DNA of 47,796 nucleotides, from assembly GCA_029260135.1 (NCBI GenBank), contig JAJDDV010000072.1, forward strand, positions 1-47,796, written 5' to 3'. A program made the translations under genes and the position numbers. Position 1 is the stretch's first letter; each line of letters opens with the position of its first letter. The notes under the pieces were generated by a model. The model worked only from the letters and a program-made list of their open reading frames with translations, was not told where the DNA came from and did no database searches. The DNA comes from Phycisphaerae bacterium. Its GTDB lineage: Bacteria > Planctomycetota > Phycisphaerae > UBA1845. Shown here one piece after another: positions 37,197 to 45,784 of this stretch.

Positions 37197-37586
37197 ATGC
37201 CGACCATTAATCAGCTGGTGCGCTACGGCCGGCGGAAAGTCGTCAAGAAATCCAAGGTCCGCGACCTGGAGCGGTGTCCGCAGCGACGCGCGGTTTGTCT
37301 GATCGTCAAGACGCAGACGCCGAAGAAGCCCAACTCCGCGCTGCGCAAAGTGGCCAGGGTCCGGTTGACCAACGGCCGTGAGGTTTCGGCGTATATCCCC
37401 GGGATCGACCACAACCTCCAGGAGCACTCGATCGTGCTGATTCGTGGAGGTCGTGTTCGGGATCTTCCCGGCGTCCGGTACCATGTGATCCGCGGGGCGC
37501 TCGACACGGCGGGTGTCGAAGGCGACAAGGAGGGTCGGCCGCGGAACCGCAGCCGTAGCAAGTATGGTGTGAAGCGGCGGAAATAG
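37197..37586 (+). CDS. rpsL: 30S ribosomal protein S12
   Basis: S12 lies at the decoding centre. The 129-residue product has [41 protein letters not shown] and the C-terminal [11 protein letters not shown]. By E. coli numbering Lys43 is kept (Pro42-Lys43-Lys44), while residue 88 is Arg (V87-R88-D89) where E. coli has Lys; the target Asp of the RimO methylthiolation, D89, is present. A short insertion [11 protein letters not shown] precedes the C-terminus. ATG 37197 has GAGGGAAGG just ahead; an ATG at 37176 is less likely. It begins the str part of the cluster. Confidence 0.98.
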   Translation: MPTINQLVRYGRRKVVKKSKVRDLERCPQRRAVCLIVKTQTPKKPNSALRKVARVRLTNGREVSAYIPGIDHNLQEHSIVLIRGGRVRDLPGVRYHVIRGALDTAGVEGDKEGRPRNRSRSKYGVKRRK

Positions 37587-37625
37587 CGCGCCGCACGGTA
37601 ACGGACGTCCTCCTCCAGCAGGCGA

Positions 37626-38264
37626 ATGAACAGGGTGGACATGAGGCTGAATGGAATGAAGTCTGCCGCCGTCACGAGCGTGCCGAGCGGAGTGGCTGCG
37701 GGGCGGCGCGTTCGCGCGATGGCCTCCGTGGTCGCCTGCAGTATGCTGATCGCCCTCAGCGCGCAGGTACGGATCTACTTCCCGGGTTCCGACGTCCCGA
37801 TGACGCTGCAGCTCTTGGCTGTGCTGTTGACCGGGTTTTGGCTGCCACCAGGGCAGGCGATCGGGGCGGTCCTTGTCTACTTGGGATGTGGCGCTGCGGG
37901 GCTTCCCGTTTTCAGCGGGGCGGGCGGTCTTTCCGGGCCGACAGGCGGCTATCTCGTCGGGTTTCTTGCCGCGGTGGCACTGGTGAGTACGCTGAAGGGC
38001 GGTCATCGTGCGGGATGGTGGCGTCTGGTCATGGCGGGTTTCGCAGGGACGGTCGTGATTTTCACGATCGGCGTATCCTGGCGCATCGTACTGGCGCTGA
38101 CGTTGGGCTTGGGCGAAGGGAACGTCGTGCTGGCGGCGGCTTCGGGGTTGATCCCGTTCCTTGGCAAGGCGGTTGTGGAGTTATTGTTGGCCGTCACGCT
38201 GGTGGTGGCCATGCGCGGGCTGAGCGATTGGCGAAAGTCCGGTCGTTCCGCTCGGAGCGACTAG
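37626..38264 (+). CDS. bioY: BioY, biotin-binding S component of an ECF transporter
   Basis: BioY captures biotin in the inner membrane and works alone or with EcfA/EcfT. The product (about 212 residues) has a basic N-terminus of 30-odd residues and about six membrane segments. The family blocks are clear: LSAQVRIYFPGSDVPMTLQ, LLAVLLTGFWLPP, LVYLGCGAAGLPVFSGAGG, GPTGGYLVGFL, and LIPFLGKAVVELLLAV near the end. Start is uncertain: ATG 37626 follows CAGGCG, ATG 37656 (MKSAAVT) gives a more usual length and has GAGG upstream. It sits 39 bases after rpsL and 67 before rpsG, inside the str operon, which is not its usual place. No EcfA or EcfT gene is in the window. Confidence 0.93.
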   Translation: MNRVDMRLNGMKSAAVTSVPSGVAAGRRVRAMASVVACSMLIALSAQVRIYFPGSDVPMTLQLLAVLLTGFWLPPGQAIGAVLVYLGCGAAGLPVFSGAGGLSGPTGGYLVGFLAAVALVSTLKGGHRAGWWRLVMAGFAGTVVIFTIGVSWRIVLALTLGLGEGNVVLAAASGLIPFLGKAVVELLLAVTLVVAMRGLSDWRKSGRSARSD

Positions 38265-38331
38265 GGGAACGCGATGGCGGTGCGACGCCGGATTGTCCGG
38301 TTCGCGGTTTGAAGAATAGAAAGCGATAACG

Positions 38332-38808
38332 ATGGGTTATAAGAAGTTCACACACTCGGCCGAGCAGTTGATACCGGATACGCGTTACGAGAGTCGTCTG
38401 ATTTCGAAGTTCGTCAACTTCCTCATGTTGGATGGAAAGAAGACCACGGCGACCCGGCTCGTGTACGATGCGCTGGACATTGTCGGGAAGCGCATACCGG
38501 ATACACCGCCCAACGAGGTCTTCGAGCAGGCGATCGAACGGTGTAAGCCCAATGTCGAGGTCCGCTCCAAGCGTGTGGGTGGTAGCAACTACCAGGTGCC
38601 GATGCCGGTGAATCGCAAGCGCCAGGTCTCTCTGGCGTTCCGCTGGATCCGCGCCGCTGCGCGGGCGAAGAAAGGGAGACCCACGTGCGAGGTGCTCGCC
38701 CAGGAGATACTCGACGCGTTCAAGGGCGAGGGAACGGCCATGCAGACGCGTACGAATATGCACCGTATGGCCGAGGCGAATAAGGCGTTTGCCCACTTCG
38801 CTTGGTAG
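38332..38808 (+). CDS. rpsG: 30S ribosomal protein S7
   Basis: S7 nucleates assembly of the 30S head. The 158-residue product has [31 protein letters not shown], a [22 protein letters not shown] loop and [21 protein letters not shown], all as in other S7 proteins, ending [18 protein letters not shown] 38332. Confidence 0.98.
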   Translation: MGYKKFTHSAEQLIPDTRYESRLISKFVNFLMLDGKKTTATRLVYDALDIVGKRIPDTPPNEVFEQAIERCKPNVEVRSKRVGGSNYQVPMPVNRKRQVSLAFRWIRAAARAKKGRPTCEVLAQEILDAFKGEGTAMQTRTNMHRMAEANKAFAHFAW

Positions 38809-38883
38809 CTTGCCGTCTGCCAATTTCCCAGTTGAGCCCACCTGAACGATTCGGTGGGCTCGCGGTCTAGATGGAGGCCGTCA

Positions 38884-40977
38884 GTGATTGCCTCCATTGA
38901 GCTGACAGCCATGGTTGATCTGTCCACCGTCCGCAATATCGGGATCGCGGCCCACATCGATGCGGGCAAAACGACCACGACGGAACGCATCCTCTTCTAC
39001 ACCCGGCGCACCCATCGCATGGGGCAGGTCGACGACGGGACCACCGTCACCGACTTCGACGAGCAGGAGCAAAAGCGCGGGATCACGATCTACTCGGCTG
39101 CCGTAAGCTGTCCTTGGCGCGATCACACGATCAACCTCATTGACACCCCCGGCCACGTCGACTTCACGGCAGAGGTCGAGCGGTCGCTTCGCGTTCTCGA
39201 TGGGATGGTTGCGGTGTTTGACGCCAAGGAAGGCGTGGAGGCGCAGTCGGAAACCGTCTGGCGTCAAGCGGACAAGTACGACATACCGAGGATCTGTCTG
39301 ATCAACAAGATGGATCGAATGGGCGCGGATTTCGAGCGAAGCGTGGAGACCCTTCGCGATCGCCTGGGTGCCAATCCGCTCGTCCTGCAAATCCCCATCG
39401 GCGCGGCAGAGACGTTTGAAGGCCTCGTCGATCTCCTCGAGATGAAGGCCGTTTACTTCAACAAGGAAGGTCTTGGTTCGTCGTTCGACGTCGCGGAGAT
39501 TCCGGAAGACCTGCTCGCGACGGCCCGTGAAATGCATCATCAGCTTGTTGAGACGGTCGCCGAGACATCGGACTCGCTGATGGAGAAGTACGTTCACGAA
39601 GATGAGATTGGCGTGGACGAACTTCGAAAGGCGATTCGCGCGGCCACCATCAAACGGGAGCTGACGCCGGTGCTTTGCGGCAGCGCGCTTCGCTACATCG
39701 GCGTGCAACGAATGCTCGATGCGGTTTGCGATTTCCTTCCCAGTCCGCTCGAGGTTCCTCCCGTCAAGGCCCAAGACGCGGTCCGCGAGGGCGTTGAGCA
39801 TGACCTGCGTTGCGACGCGGATGGCCCCGCGGCCGCCCTGGTCTTCAAGATCGTGGCGGAAAAGCCTCTCGACCTTTATTACCTCCGGGTCTACGCCGGC
39901 ACGTTGAAAGCGAGTTCTCGACTGTTCAATTCCGTGACGGGTGGCAAGGAGAACGTCAGTCGCATCTACCGGATGTTCGCAAAAAGACGCGAGGAACTCG
40001 ACCGCGCGGCGGCCGGCGAAATCGTCGCCGTCGTGGGGCCCAAGAACGCCTTGACCGGACATACGCTTTGCGATCAGCGACGTCGGGTCGTCCTCGAGTC
40101 GATCGAGTTTCCCGATACCGTTATCAGCGTCTCGGTGGAACCGAAATCGTCACGAGACCGCGAGAAGCTGCTGGATGCCCTGGCGGCGCTTGGCCGGCAG
40201 GATCCGACGCTGTCGGTGACGGTCGACCCCGAGACCGGTCAGACATTGCTCTCCGGTATGGGCGAGCTTCACCTGGAGGTCACGGTCCAGCGACTGCAGG
40301 CGGACATGAACGTCCCGGTTTCTGTGGGGAATCCGCGGGTCTCTTACCGCGAGACGGTCAGCGGAATCGGCGAGGGGCGAGGGCGTTTCGATCGCCAGTT
40401 CGGCGGGCGGCGGCATTTCGCGTCGGTGCGTCTGCACATCGAGCCCCGGCAACACCGCCCGGGGCGGGCGAATTTTGAGGTCGTCCGGAAGCTGCCCACG
40501 GACGGCGTACCCCCCGAGTACCTCCAGGCCATGGAGACCGGACTGACCGATGCGTCTCACTGTGGCGTTCTGGGGGGGTATCCGGTGATTGATTGGTCGG
40601 TCACACTTCTGGATGCCCAGCTCCACGATACGGACAGTTCCGAGACCGCGTTCGAAAACGCGGCCCGATCCGCGTTTTACGAGGCGATGACGGTCGCGAC
40701 ACCCGTACTGCTGGAACCGATCATGGATGTCGAGGTCGTCACGGCGGAGCAGTATTTCGGGCCGATTATGACCGATCTGAATGCCCGAGGGGCCGTTGTC
40801 CGAGAAACTCGACCCCGAGGGGCGGACAGCGTGATTCTGGCGGATGTGCCACTGGCACAGATGTTCGGGTACATCACGCGGCTCCGGAGTCTCTCTCAGG
40901 GAAGGGCAACGTCGACGATGACGCCGTCGCACTACGCCCCCATCTCGGGGGCACGGATGAAGGAGCTTGTGGGCTAG
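38884..40977 (+). CDS. fusA: translation elongation factor G (diverged subtype)
   Basis: EF-G drives translocation and, with RRF, ribosome recycling. The 697-residue product has AHIDAGKTTTTERILFYT, switch I GITIYSAAVS, DTPGHVDFTAEVERSLRV and NKMDR, then the domain II-V order ending LAQMFGYITRLRSLSQGRATSTM. The tip region of domain IV differs from standard EF-G: RQFGGRRHFASVRLHIEP stands where most have RQSGGRGQYGHV. This suggests the spirochaete/planctomycete-type EF-G subfamily, but which paralogue is not decidable here. GTG 38884 lies 6 bases after GGAGG (38873-38877) and is preferred; ATG 38911 is the alternative without a ribosome site. There is no tuf after it; rpsJ follows after 254 bases. 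Confidence 0.95.
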   Translation: MIASIELTAMVDLSTVRNIGIAAHIDAGKTTTTERILFYTRRTHRMGQVDDGTTVTDFDEQEQKRGITIYSAAVSCPWRDHTINLIDTPGHVDFTAEVERSLRVLDGMVAVFDAKEGVEAQSETVWRQADKYDIPRICLINKMDRMGADFERSVETLRDRLGANPLVLQIPIGAAETFEGLVDLLEMKAVYFNKEGLGSSFDVAEIPEDLLATAREMHHQLVETVAETSDSLMEKYVHEDEIGVDELRKAIRAATIKRELTPVLCGSALRYIGVQRMLDAVCDFLPSPLEVPPVKAQDAVREGVEHDLRCDADGPAAALVFKIVAEKPLDLYYLRVYAGTLKASSRLFNSVTGGKENVSRIYRMFAKRREELDRAAAGEIVAVVGPKNALTGHTLCDQRRRVVLESIEFPDTVISVSVEPKSSRDREKLLDALAALGRQDPTLSVTVDPETGQTLLSGMGELHLEVTVQRLQADMNVPVSVGNPRVSYRETVSGIGEGRGRFDRQFGGRRHFASVRLHIEPRQHRPGRANFEVVRKLPTDGVPPEYLQAMETGLTDASHCGVLGGYPVIDWSVTLLDAQLHDTDSSETAFENAARSAFYEAMTVATPVLLEPIMDVEVVTAEQYFGPIMTDLNARGAVVRETRPRGADSVILADVPLAQMFGYITRLRSLSQGRATSTMTPSHYAPISGARMKELVG

Positions 40978-41137
40978 GGCGAACTTCGGTTTTCTGTGGC
41001 GTCAGCACGAGCGTTTCCACTGGGATGCCGCTTCGATCAGCCCCTGCAGCGGTTCGTTCTGGGGTCGGGGGCGTCCTCGACCCCCGCGACAGGGTTAGAA
41101 ACCGCCAAATTGCACGAAATTCTCCGATGTAGAGCCG

Positions 41138-41165
41138 TTGACAAGGCCGGCGGTGGGTTTATGCT
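41138..41165 (+). promoter_or_regulatory. sigma70-type promoter ahead of rpsJ
   Basis: TTGACA at 41138-41143 and TATGCT at 41160-41165 are 16 bases apart, inside the 254-base gap between fusA and rpsJ. The start would be near 41172, giving a leader of about 60 bases. The spacing is the same as in the tRNA-Thr/tuf promoter. Confidence 0.65.
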
Positions 41166-41174
41166 ACAAGGCTT

Positions 41175-41199
41175 GCGGCTTTTTGGCGTATTCAGCCGC
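41175..41199 (+). promoter_or_regulatory. hairpin in the rpsJ leader
   Basis: GCGGCT (41175-41180) pairs with AGCCGC (41194-41199) around a 13-base loop, directly after the predicted transcription start of the S10 operon. Leader hairpins regulate this operon in enterobacteria through L4, but homology to that structure is not shown here. Confidence 0.35.
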
Positions 41200-41231
41200 C
41201 AGGTTGGTTTGTTGAGAAGGGTTAACGTCGC

Positions 41232-41543
41232 TTGAGCGCACAGAACACGATTCGAATTCGGATGGAAGCCTACGACACGCGGGCACTGGATGCGTCCGCC
41301 CGTGAAATCGTCGAGCAGGCGAAGCGGACCAGTGCCAAGGTTCACGGGCCGATTCCGCTTCCGACGCGAATCGAACGGTATACGGTTCTTCGCGGTCCTC
41401 ACATCGACAAGAAGTCCCGAGAGCAGTTTGAGATGCGCACCCATAAGCGGATCATCGACATCAGCGAACCGACAGCCCGCACGGTAGAGGCCATCAATCG
41501 CATTCAGGTGCCTGCCGGCGTGTTCATTAAGATCAAGACATAG
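41232..41543 (+). CDS. rpsJ: 30S ribosomal protein S10
   Basis: The 103-residue product has [60 protein letters not shown] and the C-terminal VPAGVFIKI, as in S10. The start is TTG at 41232, with GAGAAGG at 41214-41220; the first in-frame ATG (41262) would remove the first beta strand, so TTG is needed. First gene of the S10 part. Confidence 0.96.
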   Translation: MSAQNTIRIRMEAYDTRALDASAREIVEQAKRTSAKVHGPIPLPTRIERYTVLRGPHIDKKSREQFEMRTHKRIIDISEPTARTVEAINRIQVPAGVFIKIKT

Positions 41544-41645
41544 AACGAATAGGCCTGAATTGGTAGGCAACGATGGGATGTTGCCGCTGCCTGCAGGCCC
41601 CCAAGACCGGCGTGTGAGCTGCATCGCACGCAATCAAACGAGAAA

Positions 41646-41665
41646 CTCGCCGAAGATTCGGCGAG
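41646..41665 (+). promoter_or_regulatory. perfect hairpin just ahead of rplC
   Basis: CTCGCCGA (41646-41653) and TCGGCGAG (41658-41665) form an 8-bp perfect stem with loop AGAT, ending 20 bases before the rplC start codon. No T run follows. In this place it may affect L3 translation or mark a processing site; the 142-base rpsJ-rplC gap is otherwise empty. Confidence 0.5.
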
Positions 41666-41685
41666 CAGGGATAAGGTAGCCCTGT

Positions 41686-42336
41686 ATGATACCAGTGCTC
41701 ATCGGCACAAAGATTGGAATGACCCAGGTTCTGGGCGACCACGGCGTGGTCGAACCGGTCACTGTGGTCAAGGCGGGTCCGTGCGTGGTCCTTCAGGTGA
41801 AGACGGAGGAGACGGACGGGTACAACGCGGTGCAGCTCGGCTTTGGTGAGTGTAAGCCGCACCGGTCGACGAAGCCGATGATCGGTCACGCGGCCCGTGC
41901 GGGCACCGGGCCGAAGCAGGAAATTCGAGAGGTCCGGCTGGACGAGGCGCCCGACGTTTCGCAGGGTGAGGTCGTGACGGTCGAGCAGTTTTCCGGGGGT
42001 GACGTCAGCTATGTCGATGTCACCGGAACGACGAAGGGCAAGGGCTTCACCGGCGGGATGAAACGCTACGGATTCGGCGGTAAGGAAGCTTCGCACGGTG
42101 TTGAACGAAAGCACCGATCTCCGGGAAGCATCGGCGGAAGCGCGACCGGTGGTACGGGTCGCGGCGTCAAGAAGGGCAAGCGAATGGCCGGACGCAGCGG
42201 CGGAGTGCGCCGGACGATCAGTGACCTCCGGCTCGTCGGTATCGATGCCGAAAATGACTTGATGCTCGTTCGCGGAAGCGTTCCTGGTCCCAATGGGTCC
42301 GCGGTTGTTGTGCGGCGTTCGAGTAAGAGAGGCTAG
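41686..42336 (+). CDS. rplC: 50S ribosomal protein L3
   Basis: L3 reaches into the peptidyl transferase centre. The 216-residue product starts IPVLIGTKIGMTQVLGD and contains SYVDVTGTTKGKGFTGGMKRYGFGG, SHGVERKHRSPGSIGGSATGGTGRGVKKGKRMAGR, the loop near the centre. ATG 41686 has AAGGTAG upstream. Confidence 0.98.
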   Translation: MIPVLIGTKIGMTQVLGDHGVVEPVTVVKAGPCVVLQVKTEETDGYNAVQLGFGECKPHRSTKPMIGHAARAGTGPKQEIREVRLDEAPDVSQGEVVTVEQFSGGDVSYVDVTGTTKGKGFTGGMKRYGFGGKEASHGVERKHRSPGSIGGSATGGTGRGVKKGKRMAGRSGGVRRTISDLRLVGIDAENDLMLVRGSVPGPNGSAVVVRRSSKRG

Positions 42337-42340
42337 TTCG

Positions 42341-42991
42341 ATGTTGGCCGTTCCCGTTTTTGACATGCAAGGCAAGCCCAGCGGCGAGGTTCAGGTCGAC
42401 CCGGCGCTGCTGGGTGGTCACGTTCGCCCTCGGCTGATCAAGCAGGCGGTTGTGACGTTTCAGGACCATCAACGCCAGCACAGCGCGCGGACGAAAGGGC
42501 GAGCTGACGTCGAGGGATCGACACGGAAGATCTATCGCCAAAAGGGCACGGGGAACGCTCGTGCGGGCAATATTCGTACGCCCCTGCGTCGCGGGGGTGG
42601 GCACACGTTTGCCAAGCGAGGTCCGCGGTCGACGAAGGTGTTGCCCGTCAAGATGCGCCGCCTGGCGCGAAACAGTGCCATCCTCGCGAAGATTCAGGCG
42701 GGCGATACGATGATCGTCGACGGTCTCAACTTTCCCGAGGTCAAGACGAAGGTCTTGGCCTCGATGTTTTCCGTGCTCGGCGCGCAGCGGGGCTGTCTCC
42801 TGGCGATGCACGAGCGCGACGAGAAGGTGTACCTATCCAGCCGCAACCTGCAGGGTGCGGCTGTCTGCTTGGTAGAGGACCTCAACGCCTACGAGGTGTT
42901 GCGGGGTCGCAAGTTGATCTTCACGAAACCGGCCTTTGAGCGGTTGCTCGGAGATCCGATATCGCTTCGTGCGGAGGGCAACGGCGAATAG
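42341..42991 (+). CDS. rplD: 50S ribosomal protein L4
   Basis: The 216-residue product has VPVFDMQGKPSGEVQVDPALLG, ARTKGRADVEGSTRKIYRQKGTGNARAGN and the exit-tunnel extension RRGGGHTFAKRGPRS, followed by the L4 globular part. ATG 42341 lies 4 bases after the rplC stop and has AGAGG 8 bases upstream; an earlier ATG at 42293 would overlap rplC. Near its start the sequence GSTRKIYRQKGTGNARAG is the conserved L4 loop lining the tunnel, where macrolide-resistance changes occur. Confidence 0.97.
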   Translation: MLAVPVFDMQGKPSGEVQVDPALLGGHVRPRLIKQAVVTFQDHQRQHSARTKGRADVEGSTRKIYRQKGTGNARAGNIRTPLRRGGGHTFAKRGPRSTKVLPVKMRRLARNSAILAKIQAGDTMIVDGLNFPEVKTKVLASMFSVLGAQRGCLLAMHERDEKVYLSSRNLQGAAVCLVEDLNAYEVLRGRKLIFTKPAFERLLGDPISLRAEGNGE

Positions 42992-43006
42992 CGCCGGGGA
43001 ACGCGG

Positions 43007-43318
43007 ATGGATATTTACCATATAGTCAAACGTCCTCTGGTGACGGAGAAGGGGACGCACCAGTCCCAGCAATCGCACGGGCGGACGAAGCACATGCCCC
43101 CGCGGAGTGGTGCGTATACGTTTGAGGTTCACCCGGAGGCGTCGAAGCCGCAGATCCGGCAGGCGATCGAGAAGATTTACGGCGTGCGCGTACAGTCGAT
43201 TCGCACGTCGCGGCGAACGGGCAAGGCACGCCGTGTTCGGTTCAAGGTGGGCAAGACGGCGGACTGGAAGAAAGCGGTCGTGGTTCTTCGTGGCGACCAC
43301 CACATAGATTTGTTCTGA
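43007..43318 (+). CDS. rplW: 50S ribosomal protein L23
   Basis: L23 lies at the tunnel exit and docks trigger factor and SRP. The 103-residue product has IVKRPLVTEKGTHQ, YTFEVHPEASKPQIRQAIEKIYGVRVQSIRT and a C-terminal strand VGKTADWKKAVVVLRGDH. Between the first two blocks there is a basic loop (QSHGRTKHMPPRS) longer than in E. coli. It begins 15 bases after rplD. Confidence 0.96.
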   Translation: MDIYHIVKRPLVTEKGTHQSQQSHGRTKHMPPRSGAYTFEVHPEASKPQIRQAIEKIYGVRVQSIRTSRRTGKARRVRFKVGKTADWKKAVVVLRGDHHIDLF

Positions 43319-43376
43319 TCAGGTCTGGCCGGCGTGGGTTTGTCGGCCGCCCTTTTCTTGAAGACGAGAAGTACGA

Positions 43377-44243
43377 ATGGGTGTCAAGACGTATAAGCCG
43401 ACATCGCCGGGGCGGCGACGCTCAACGGTGAACGACTTTGCCGAGCTGACCGACAAGCGGAAGCGGCCGGAGAAGTCGCTCTGTGAGCGGCTGCGTAAGA
43501 GTAGTGGGCGCAACCATCACGGTCGCATCACCGCTCGTCACCGTGGCGGAGGCGCTCGTAAGATCTACCGGCGGATCGACTTCAAGCGCGATAAGGACGG
43601 CGTCGCCGGAAAGGTGGCCGCGATTGAATATGATCCGAATCGATCCTGCCACATCGCATTGATCGAGTACGCGGACGGCGAGAAGCGTTACGTACTTGCC
43701 CCATCCGGATTGACGGCCGGGGATACCGTGGAAAGCGGCGTCGGCGTAGAGCCCAAGGTCGGCAATGCAATGCCGCTCAAGAACGTTCCGCCCGGGCTGG
43801 ACGTTCACAATGTGGAGTTGAACATCGGTCAGGGCGGCAAGTTCGCCCGAAGTGCCGGTTCATCCGCCCGGTTGGTCTCGCGAGATGACAACTGGGCAAT
43901 CTTGATGATGCCCTCCGGTGAGATGCGTGAGGTTCGTGTGGAATGCCGGGCGACCATCGGTCAGCTTGGTAACGCCGACCATCAGAACCTTCGGTGGGGC
44001 AAGGCGGGGCGAAACCGCCATCGTGGTCGTCGACCGCATGTACGCGGAACGGCGAAGAACCCCGTATCGCACCCGCTGGGTGGCGGTGAAGGGCGAAGCG
44101 GCGGTGGTCGTCACCCCTGTAGTCCGACCGGAAAGTTGGCAAAGGGATCGCGGACGCGAGCGCCAAAGAAGGTATCGAACCGTCGGATTCTCCGTCGGCG
44201 TAAGAGTAAGCGTTACGGGCAGCTTCCGATTCCTAAGAAGTAG
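43377..44243 (+). CDS. rplB: 50S ribosomal protein L2
   Basis: L2 is needed for subunit joining and peptidyl transfer. The 288-residue product begins [13 protein letters not shown] and has [76 protein letters not shown] and the essential [18 protein letters not shown] containing the catalytically important His (His229 in E. coli). Length is normal. Confidence 0.98.
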   Translation: MGVKTYKPTSPGRRRSTVNDFAELTDKRKRPEKSLCERLRKSSGRNHHGRITARHRGGGARKIYRRIDFKRDKDGVAGKVAAIEYDPNRSCHIALIEYADGEKRYVLAPSGLTAGDTVESGVGVEPKVGNAMPLKNVPPGLDVHNVELNIGQGGKFARSAGSSARLVSRDDNWAILMMPSGEMREVRVECRATIGQLGNADHQNLRWGKAGRNRHRGRRPHVRGTAKNPVSHPLGGGEGRSGGGRHPCSPTGKLAKGSRTRAPKKVSNRRILRRRKSKRYGQLPIPKK

Positions 44244-44312
44244 GGGTCGGTCGCCGGCCGTCCGGAATGGCCGATAGGTCAGCGCCGCTGACGGAGCGGA
44301 TGAGGAATCAAC

Positions 44313-44585
44313 ATGACGCGGTCGCAGAAAAAGGGACCTTTCGTCGACGAGAAGCTCTTTCGGAAGGTCATGAACCTGAAGGCGAGCGGTGCCAACACGC
44401 AGATTCGGACGTGGGCGCGGCGGTGTACCATCGTGCCCGAGTTCATCGGGGTGCGCTTTGAGGTGCATAACGGAAAGCTGTTTCACCCCGTGTACATCAC
44501 GGAGGATATGGTCGGGCATAAGCTGGGTGAGTTCAGCCCGACGCGGACCTTCCGCGGTCATGTGGGTGGCAAGAAGAAGAAGTAG
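44313..44585 (+). CDS. rpsS: 30S ribosomal protein S19
   Basis: The 90-residue product, [19 protein letters not shown] with [45 protein letters not shown], is a standard S19. It lies 69 bases after rplB. Confidence 0.98.
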   Translation: MTRSQKKGPFVDEKLFRKVMNLKASGANTQIRTWARRCTIVPEFIGVRFEVHNGKLFHPVYITEDMVGHKLGEFSPTRTFRGHVGGKKKK

Positions 44586-44638
44586 TTGCATAGGCTGACG
44601 ATGATCGTGCCCCCTGCCGGAGGCACGAGACTGCGTGG

Positions 44639-44992
44639 ATGGAATCGACCGTGAACGGAACAGAAAACTGGAAGGCCAGCCATAAGTTCGCTCGAATCGC
44701 ACCGCGCAAAGCCCGTTTGGTGGTGGACACGATCCGCGGGCAGTGGTGCAGCGCGGCGTTGGAGCAGCTTAGCTTCAATCGCCGCCGTTCGGCTCGCATG
44801 ATTGAGGCGGTCTTGAAATCGGCCATGGTGAACGCCGACGAGCAGGAGGCGGACATGAGGCGCCTCTTCGTAAAGGATGCGCGGATCGACGGCGGTCCCT
44901 ATCTTCGTCGGTGGCGTCCCAAGGACCGGGGTCGCGCTCATCCGATCGCGAAGCGGACGAGCCATATTATCGTGACGGTGGCAGTGGCGTAG
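44639..44992 (+). CDS. rplV: 50S ribosomal protein L22
   Basis: The 117-residue product has KFARIAPRKARLVVDTIRG, SARMIEAVLKSAMVNADEQE, and the tunnel hairpin LRRWRPKDRGRAHPIAKRTSHIIV. ATG 44639 is used; GGAGGC lies about 17 bases upstream, which is far, so the start codon is the least certain part. Confidence 0.96.
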   Translation: MESTVNGTENWKASHKFARIAPRKARLVVDTIRGQWCSAALEQLSFNRRRSARMIEAVLKSAMVNADEQEADMRRLFVKDARIDGGPYLRRWRPKDRGRAHPIAKRTSHIIVTVAVA

Positions 44993-45029
44993 ATGCGCGA
45001 CCCCTTGGGGGTCGCGTCGGGAGTAGCGC

Positions 45030-45737
45030 GTGGGACAGAAGATACATCCAACTGGCTTTCGCATCGGCATTACGGAGGACTGGCGATCACGCTGGTTCGC
45101 ACCGAAGGCGGCGTATGCTGAGTTTCTGATCGAAGATCAGAACATCCGGCGATACATCGATGATAAGCTCAACCGCCAGCCCCCTTACGCGGCTGTCGCG
45201 AAGGTCGAGATCGAGCGTACCCGAAACGAAGTCAAGGTGTTTCTTCACACCGCCAGACCCGGGCTGGTGATCGGTGCCAAAGGGGCGGAGGTCGACAAGC
45301 TCAAGGAAGCGCTGGAGGACCTGATCGACCGGAAGATCAACCTCAACATCGTTGAGATCAAGGTGCCCGACGGAAACTCCAAGCTCATCGCCGAGGCGAT
45401 TTCGGAGCAGCTCAAGAAGCGCTCGAGCTTCCGTCGCGTCATGAAGATGCGGGCGGACGCCGCGATGGCGGCCGGCGCCAAGGGTGTCAAGATCATGTGC
45501 AAAGGCCGCCTCGGCGGCGCGGAAATGGGGCGTTGCGAGACGCAGATTCGTGGTTCCATTCCGCTGCATACGCTGCAGGCGCACGTAGAGTACGGCACGG
45601 CGACTTGCCGAACGACCTACGGAACCATCGGTATCAAGGTGTGGTTGCACCATGGTCGCTACGGGGAAGAGGTCACGCTGGTCGATGACGGCTCCTCGAG
45701 GCGCGGGGGTCGCGAGCGGCGGGGCAAGCGAGGTTAG
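45030..45737 (+). CDS. rpsC: 30S ribosomal protein S3
   Basis: S3 lies at the mRNA entry of the 30S. The 235-residue product begins GQKIHPTGFRIGITEDWRSRWFA and has the KH-type motif LVIGAKGAEVDKLKEAL and the C-terminal domain GRLGGAEMGRCETQIRGSIPLHTLQAHVEYG, TTYGTIGIKVWLHHG. GTG 45030 has GGGAG about 6 bases upstream. Confidence 0.97.
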   Translation: MGQKIHPTGFRIGITEDWRSRWFAPKAAYAEFLIEDQNIRRYIDDKLNRQPPYAAVAKVEIERTRNEVKVFLHTARPGLVIGAKGAEVDKLKEALEDLIDRKINLNIVEIKVPDGNSKLIAEAISEQLKKRSSFRRVMKMRADAAMAAGAKGVKIMCKGRLGGAEMGRCETQIRGSIPLHTLQAHVEYGTATCRTTYGTIGIKVWLHHGRYGEEVTLVDDGSSRRGGRERRGKRG

Positions 45738-45784
45738 AGTACAAGCAAGGCCGCGCGAGGACGGCGGCGTAAGGAGATGTTCCG

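Noticed and set aside
34143..38006. Minus-strand open frame of 1287 codons opposite rpoC, rpsL and part of bioY
   Set aside because: It is codon-aligned shadow of strongly conserved genes in high-GC DNA; the translated sequence is Arg/His/Asp-rich with no domain.
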